DNA of 46,073 nucleotides from an uncultured Collinsella sp. Lineage in GTDB: Bacteria; Actinomycetota; Coriobacteriia; Coriobacteriales; Coriobacteriaceae. The stretch is taken from contig UQMO01000011.1 of the NCBI GenBank assembly GCA_900542125.1, positions 1-46,073 of the forward strand, given 5' to 3'. A model generated the notes under the pieces. It was given only the letters and a program-made list of their open reading frames with translations. It ran no database searches and was not told the DNA's origin. The position numbers and the translations under genes were made by a program. Below are positions 39,254 through 46,073 of the stretch, one piece after another (the first letter of the stretch is position 1; the number at the start of each line of letters is the position of its first letter).

Positions 39254-40465
39254 CTAGACGGCCAGCTCGCCTGATTCACCCATAAGCCATCGTGCCAGGT
39301 CGACGACCTTGATGCCATCCCAATCAGTCGTTTCGTGCCCTGTTCGGGCGATGACGCACTTGGGATAGGCGTCTCGAATCCGTCGCAGCGGATCAAGCTC
39401 ACGCTCAAGCGTCGCTTCTTGGGAAATGTCGTCACTCACCTGGATATAGACACGGCGGTCACGCCTGATGGCGACAAAGTCTACTTCCTTTTGGTAGAGA
39501 ACGCCCACGTAGACTTCCCATCCGCGGCGCATAAGCTCGATTGCCACCATATTCTCGTAAACATGGCCAAAATCGAGCTTTTTCGTACCAAGCGCGGCGT
39601 AGCGAAACGAGTGGTCGGCCAGGTAGTATTTATCTCCCGTCGACAGGTATTTCTTTCCTGAGACGTCAAAGCGACGAAACCGGTAGAACGCAAACGCATC
39701 ACACAGGTAGTCGATATACACAGCCAGCGTCTTGTCGCTTATCTTAAGGTTCGCTCGTGACAGCTCAGCCGCCATCCCCTTGAGAGAAGAGATGTTTCCG
39801 ACGTTATCCATCAGGAACTCGCAGGAACGTTTAAGCTGCTCCGCATTACGTATACGATATTTTTGTCTGATGTCGCGCAGGATAAGAGTTTCAAGCACAT
39901 CCGAGATGTATGAGAAACGCATCCTTTCGTCCTGGTAGATATAGGAACCCGGCATTCCTCCCTCGCGGACATAGCGAGCAAGGGCCTCGGCTGGAGAAGT
40001 GATCTCGTGATACGCCGAGAACTCCGCAAGTGAAAACGGAAAGACCTCGATCTCCACCGTTCTTCCCGTGAACAACGTCGAGAGGTCGCTTGAGAGAAGA
40101 AAGGCATTCGACCCCGTGATGTAAATGTCATATTTCTCTGACGCATGAAGACTGTTGATAGCCCGCTCGAACCCTTCACACATCTGGACCTCGTCGATCA
40201 TGACGATATTCCGGCAACCCTCGATATAATGCTTTTCCACATATGTATGCAGCGCATGGTATTCCGCCAACGGCTCGAACTCAAGTAGATTGAAGTTGAC
40301 GTGTATGACGTTGGCCGAGGGGTCGTTTGAACGAAGTTGGCTGGCAAACGCCTCAAGCAATTTCGATTTTCCGCATCGCCTGATTCCGGTAATCACCTTG
40401 ATGTCTGGCGAACCCGCCACCTTGGAGAGCTTATCCATATAGAACGGTCGATTAATAAGTCTCAT
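39254..40465 (-). CDS. AAA-family ATPase with DUF4143-like C-terminal domain
   Basis: 403 residues. Walker A GIRRCGKSKLLEAF, Walker B IVMIDEVQMCEGF, sensor-like ITGSNAFLLSSDLSTLFTGR, then GDKYYLADHSFRYA and a PD-(D/E)xK-like end, QKEVDFVAIRRDRRVYIQV. Such proteins are frequent in gut bacteria and archaea, often in accessory regions, and are not functionally characterised to my knowledge. The ATG at 40465 sits close to the Walker A as in relatives; the frame is open to 40522, through the palindrome at 40498. Codon use is less GC-biased than the neighbours, suggesting acquisition. Confidence 0.85.
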   Translation of the reverse strand: MRLINRPFYMDKLSKVAGSPDIKVITGIRRCGKSKLLEAFASQLRSNDPSANVIHVNFNLLEFEPLAEYHALHTYVEKHYIEGCRNIVMIDEVQMCEGFERAINSLHASEKYDIYITGSNAFLLSSDLSTLFTGRTVEIEVFPFSLAEFSAYHEITSPAEALARYVREGGMPGSYIYQDERMRFSYISDVLETLILRDIRQKYRIRNAEQLKRSCEFLMDNVGNISSLKGMAAELSRANLKISDKTLAVYIDYLCDAFAFYRFRRFDVSGKKYLSTGDKYYLADHSFRYAALGTKKLDFGHVYENMVAIELMRRGWEVYVGVLYQKEVDFVAIRRDRRVYIQVSDDISQEATLERELDPLRRIRDAYPKCVIARTGHETTDWDGIKVVDLARWLMGESGELAV

Positions 40466-40497
40466 GGCAATCCACTTCGCAAAATTAAGATTAACTG

Positions 40498-40537
40498 AAA
40501 AACGCGAAGTACAATATATCATCTACTTCGCGTTTTT
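40498..40537. promoter_or_regulatory. Palindromic operator candidate upstream of the ATPase gene
   Basis: AAAAACGCGAAGTA and TACTTCGCGTTTTT flank a 12-nt AT-rich centre with TATATT. Further half-sites are CACTTCGCAAAA (40473) and ATTTCGCGTAA (about 40549). 33 bases from the start codon. Confidence 0.55.
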
Positions 40538-40671
40538 GAGAAATCCTAGATTTCGCGTAATTATATTCGCCAAGCTATCGCAAACCCGACACGGGTGAGA
40601 TCTCCGCCTGATTGACCCTGCGCAGCAGTCCGAAGCGAAAGACGCGAGTCCTCAGACCGCTCCGGTAAAGT

Positions 40672-40699
40672 GAGGGCCGCGACGGTTACCGCGGCCCTC
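40672..40699. repeat. GC-rich 10-bp hairpin
   Basis: GAGGGCCGCG pairs with CGCGGCCCTC around 8 nt, just 3' of the orphan sorting-tail fragment. No T-run, so an incomplete terminator at best. The remainder of 40538-40732 shows nothing further. Confidence 0.6.
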
Positions 40700-40732
40700 T
40701 TGGGAAACGTGTGCGATTGTCAATCGCTCGCG

Positions 40733-40965
40733 CTAGTCTTCCTTGCGGCGGAAACGAGCAAGGAAGACTCCGATTGCGGCGATCGCGGCACCCAGGCCGC
40801 CGATCGCGGCGACGGTCGCCACCGTTTGATCACCGGTGCTCGCAAGTGAGTTAGCGGACTTGCCACCCTGAGCCTTGTCACCAGCGGGCTTTCCCGCCTG
40901 GGCGCCATCGTTCGAACCGCCGGATGTCTGCCCACCGTTGCCGGAACCCTGATTGCCACCGGACG
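40733..40965 (-). pseudogene. Orphan cell-wall sorting tail (remnant of a surface protein gene)
   Basis: Encodes only a Gly/Asn/Ser linker, AGKPAGDKAQGGKSANS, LASTGD, a hydrophobic helix and FRRKED, closely similar to the last ~75 residues of the GH31 protein (AGKPAGDKAQGGKKNGS...IPVTGD). No start codon or signal peptide goes with it; upstream the frame runs into palindrome H and then the end of carB. It is best read as the surviving 3' end of a deleted wall-anchored protein gene. Confidence 0.75.
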
Positions 40966-41009
40966 CACAAAGCCCCTTCTGCAGCACACGGCACAACCAA
41001 GTCACCGCA

Positions 41010-41094
41010 GGCCGGGGCGGGGGAGCCGAGTTTCCCACTGAGCGACTCTGCTTGCAGCCGGAGCGAAGGGGGAAACTCGGCCCCCGCCCCGGCC
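41010..41094. repeat. Palindromic hairpin element H
   Basis: 41010-41036 pairs with 41070-41094, with a 2-nt bulge. On the minus strand the 33-nt loop reads CTCCGG, a mini-hairpin CTGC..GCAG, AGTCG and CTCAG, matching element G. It sits between carB and the orphan sorting tail. Confidence 0.85.
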
Positions 41095-41106
41095 GGACAG
41101 GTCACC

Positions 41107-44421
<3,315 letters not shown>

Positions 44422-44422
44422 G

Positions 44423-45862
44423 TTAGTTCTCCTCGGTCTCGGTCGCGGCAGTCTCGGCGAAATTCCAGCCGGCAAGGCGGTCCTTCGCGGTGTCGATGTC
44501 CAGGTAGTTCTCCTCGCCGTCCATGAGTCGCGTAAAGGCGGTAAAGAGATAGTGGGCATCGGTGGGGCCGGGCGAGGCCTCGGGGTGGTACTGGACCGAG
44601 AAGCACGGGGCGTCGAGCAGCTGGATGCCCTCGGCGGTGCCGTCGTTGAGGTTCACGTGCGTCAGACGAATGCGGCCGAAGCACTCGTTCATCACGACCG
44701 GCGCGATGCCGCGACGCACCCAGGCGCGCAGGTCGCCGTCGGCCGCATGCTCGGTCTCGCCGCCGGAAAGCTCCGGGATCAGTTTGCCCAGACTGGGGAA
44801 CAGCAGGCCAAAGCCGTGGTTTTGCGCGGTGATCTCCACGCGACGGCTCACCAGGTTCATAACCGGCTGGTTACCGCCACGGTGACCGAATTTAAGCTTT
44901 TCCATTTGGGCGCCGCACGCCAAGCTGATCATCTGGTGACCAAGGCAAATGCCAAAGACCGGCACCTTGCCGATCAGCTGCTGCACCTGCTCGTAGGTCT
45001 CCACCACGGCATCGGGGTCGCCGGGGCCGTTGGATAAAAAGACGCCGTCGGGATTCATGTCGAGTACCTCACTCGCGGGCGTATCCCACGGCACGACGGT
45101 AAGGTCGCAGCCGGCGCGGACGAGGCCCTCCAGAATGCCGCGCTTGACGCCACAGTCGTAGGCGACCACTTTGTGGCGGGCAGGGGCGGCAGGGGCAAGC
45201 GCAAAGTCATGCGTAGCGGGCAGATCGCTCGCGGCAAAAGCGTGGGGCTCAGAGCAGCTCACGGTCTTGACCAGGTTCTCGCCCACCAGCGTCGGCGCTG
45301 CGGCAAGACGCTCGGCAAGCTCGTCGACGTCAAAGATCTCGGTCGAGATAATGCCCATCTTGGAGCCGTTGTCGCGCAGGTGGCGCACCAGGGCTCGGGT
45401 GTCGACGCCCTCGATGGCGACGATGCCGTGGGCACGCAGGTACTCCGGCACGCTGACGGCCGAGCGCCAGTTGGAAGGCGTGGCGCACATGTCGCGGACG
45501 ATCATGCCGCGCATGGCGGGAGCGCTCGCAGGGCGAGCGGTATCACCGGGGAAGGCCGATTGGACGTCGGTCTCGTCGATGCCGTAGTTACCGATCTGCG
45601 GATAGGTCATGGTTACGATTTGGCCGGCATAGCTCGGGTCGGTCATGACCTCAAAGTAGCCCTCAAGCGAGGTGTTGAAGCAGACCTCGCCGGTCGCGGT
45701 ACCCTCGGCACCGCATGCACGGCCATAAAAAATGGTCCCATCCTCAAGGTACAAGATGCAGGGACCGCAGGTGCCCTTGCTGGTTTTGGCTAGCATGCGC
45801 TGGCAAAGCTCGCTGGGCGCGAAGGTGCGGGCAGCAGTGCCCGCAGTATGGTTGTTCGCCAT
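44423..45862 (-). CDS. carA: Carbamoyl-phosphate synthase small chain (glutaminase)
   Basis: Supplies ammonia from glutamine to CarB through the tunnel. 479 residues, about 100 longer than usual. Motifs: LYLEDGTIFYGRACG, FNTSLEGYFEVMTDPSYAGQIVTMT, SNWRS, EGVDTRALVRHLRD; in the glutaminase, GPGDPD, the nucleophile in FGICLGHQ and the His/Glu pair in QYHPEASPG. Extra length comes from ~33 N-terminal residues and an insertion of roughly 40 residues between AQNHGF and THVNLNDG. AAGGAG lies before the ATG. Confidence 0.96.
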   Translation of the reverse strand: MANNHTAGTAARTFAPSELCQRMLAKTSKGTCGPCILYLEDGTIFYGRACGAEGTATGEVCFNTSLEGYFEVMTDPSYAGQIVTMTYPQIGNYGIDETDVQSAFPGDTARPASAPAMRGMIVRDMCATPSNWRSAVSVPEYLRAHGIVAIEGVDTRALVRHLRDNGSKMGIISTEIFDVDELAERLAAAPTLVGENLVKTVSCSEPHAFAASDLPATHDFALAPAAPARHKVVAYDCGVKRGILEGLVRAGCDLTVVPWDTPASEVLDMNPDGVFLSNGPGDPDAVVETYEQVQQLIGKVPVFGICLGHQMISLACGAQMEKLKFGHRGGNQPVMNLVSRRVEITAQNHGFGLLFPSLGKLIPELSGGETEHAADGDLRAWVRRGIAPVVMNECFGRIRLTHVNLNDGTAEGIQLLDAPCFSVQYHPEASPGPTDAHYLFTAFTRLMDGEENYLDIDTAKDRLAGWNFAETAATETEEN

Positions 45863-46073
45863 AATTCTCCTTCCCGGTCTCTCCGGACCGGCTTAAAGGT
45901 TGGTAGTCAGGCCTTGCGGTATTGTAACCGCAAGTATGCGCCATGGCGTTAATTTCATCGAAATGTTTACGAAATGATAATTATGATTTTCTATGCATAT
46001 TGATTTTTCTGGGACGGGGATTAAAAAAGGCTCTGTTAGACCAGGATTGACATACATGTGTCCCCACGGTGCC
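45863..46073 (-). promoter_or_regulatory. carAB upstream region with palindromic operator candidate
   Basis: TTGCGGT-N6-ACCGCAA at 45914-45933 is a 7-bp inverted repeat whose centre is a TACAAT -10-like box on the minus strand. A strongly AT-rich block (45960-46010) with ATGATAATTATGAT could hold arginine-repressor-type sites, but the match is loose. The end (about 46048-46073) has TGTCCCCACGGTGCC, probably another GGGGAC-core element cut by the window edge. No gene is seen. Confidence 0.5.

Noticed and set aside
40733..41038. Complete 101-residue protein gene
   Set aside because: The first ~25 codons are read through palindrome H and do not resemble a signal peptide; only the sorting tail is homologous to anything.
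45960..46010. Definite ArgR boxes upstream of carA
   Set aside because: The AT-rich block resembles the consensus only loosely; not strong enough to call as a site.

Overview
The window looks like part of a Coriobacteriia genome, most probably Collinsella (a human-gut actinobacterium). The evidence is the high GC content, monoderm cell-wall anchoring signals (LAATGD, IPVTGD, LASTGD followed by a hydrophobic stretch and a basic tail), a membrane-embedded LuxR-type regulator of the kind common in this class, and gut-glycan equipment. This assignment is inference, since there is no rRNA or other marker here. I see no tRNA or rRNA gene. Base 1 is a true contig end: bases 1-48 are Illumina Nextera adapter read into the assembly, and a truncated folP follows.

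Layout. 0-6 kb: folP fragment, a sirtuin, exonuclease III, a repeat-rich gap, and an ECF transporter operon (T, double ATPase, S). 6-12 kb: glmU, prs and pth in the conserved order, then the flavin/Fe-S pair nfnA-nfnB. 12-17 kb: an array of inverted repeats, two secreted LAATGD-anchored surface proteins and a divergent 7TM-or-more LuxR regulator. 17-21 kb: a cytidylate-kinase-like protein and a four-gene polar amino-acid ABC transporter. 21-31 kb: a YqeY-like protein, a membrane-anchored parvulin foldase, a PTS EIIA, purine genes (purN, purM, purF, purE), a CmpB-like membrane protein, MoaE and a class B sortase. 31-38 kb: one 2143-residue wall-anchored GH31 glycosidase with accessory domains, preceded by a non-coding control region with a GntR/DasR-like operator. 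38-41 kb: a YefM/RelE-type toxin-antitoxin pair, an AAA ATPase with DUF4143-like tail, and an orphan cell-wall sorting tail. 41-46 kb: carA-carB.

How the genes work together. glmU (UDP-GlcNAc), prs (PRPP), pur genes (PRPP to IMP) and carAB (carbamoyl phosphate) form a biosynthetic core. The surface proteins, sortase and GH31 enzyme form a host-glycan-facing layer. The ABC, ECF and PTS components supply amino acids, a vitamin-like substrate and sugars.

The most unusual content is between the genes. At least four kinds of palindromic element recur in which the inner core is conserved but the flanking arms differ from copy to copy while remaining self-complementary. These are: (1) short GGGGAC-core elements, about 15 copies; (2) two ~160-bp elements side by side at 2212-2634 sharing a spaced interior but unrelated 30-bp arms; (3) three hairpins at 8741, 30951 and 41010 sharing a loop core; (4) three hairpins at 12316-12535 with identical 17-bp arm families and loops of exactly 25 nt. 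One further inverted-repeat element lies inside the coding linker of the ECF ATPase. All alignments were made by eye; family membership and genome-wide copy number are untested.
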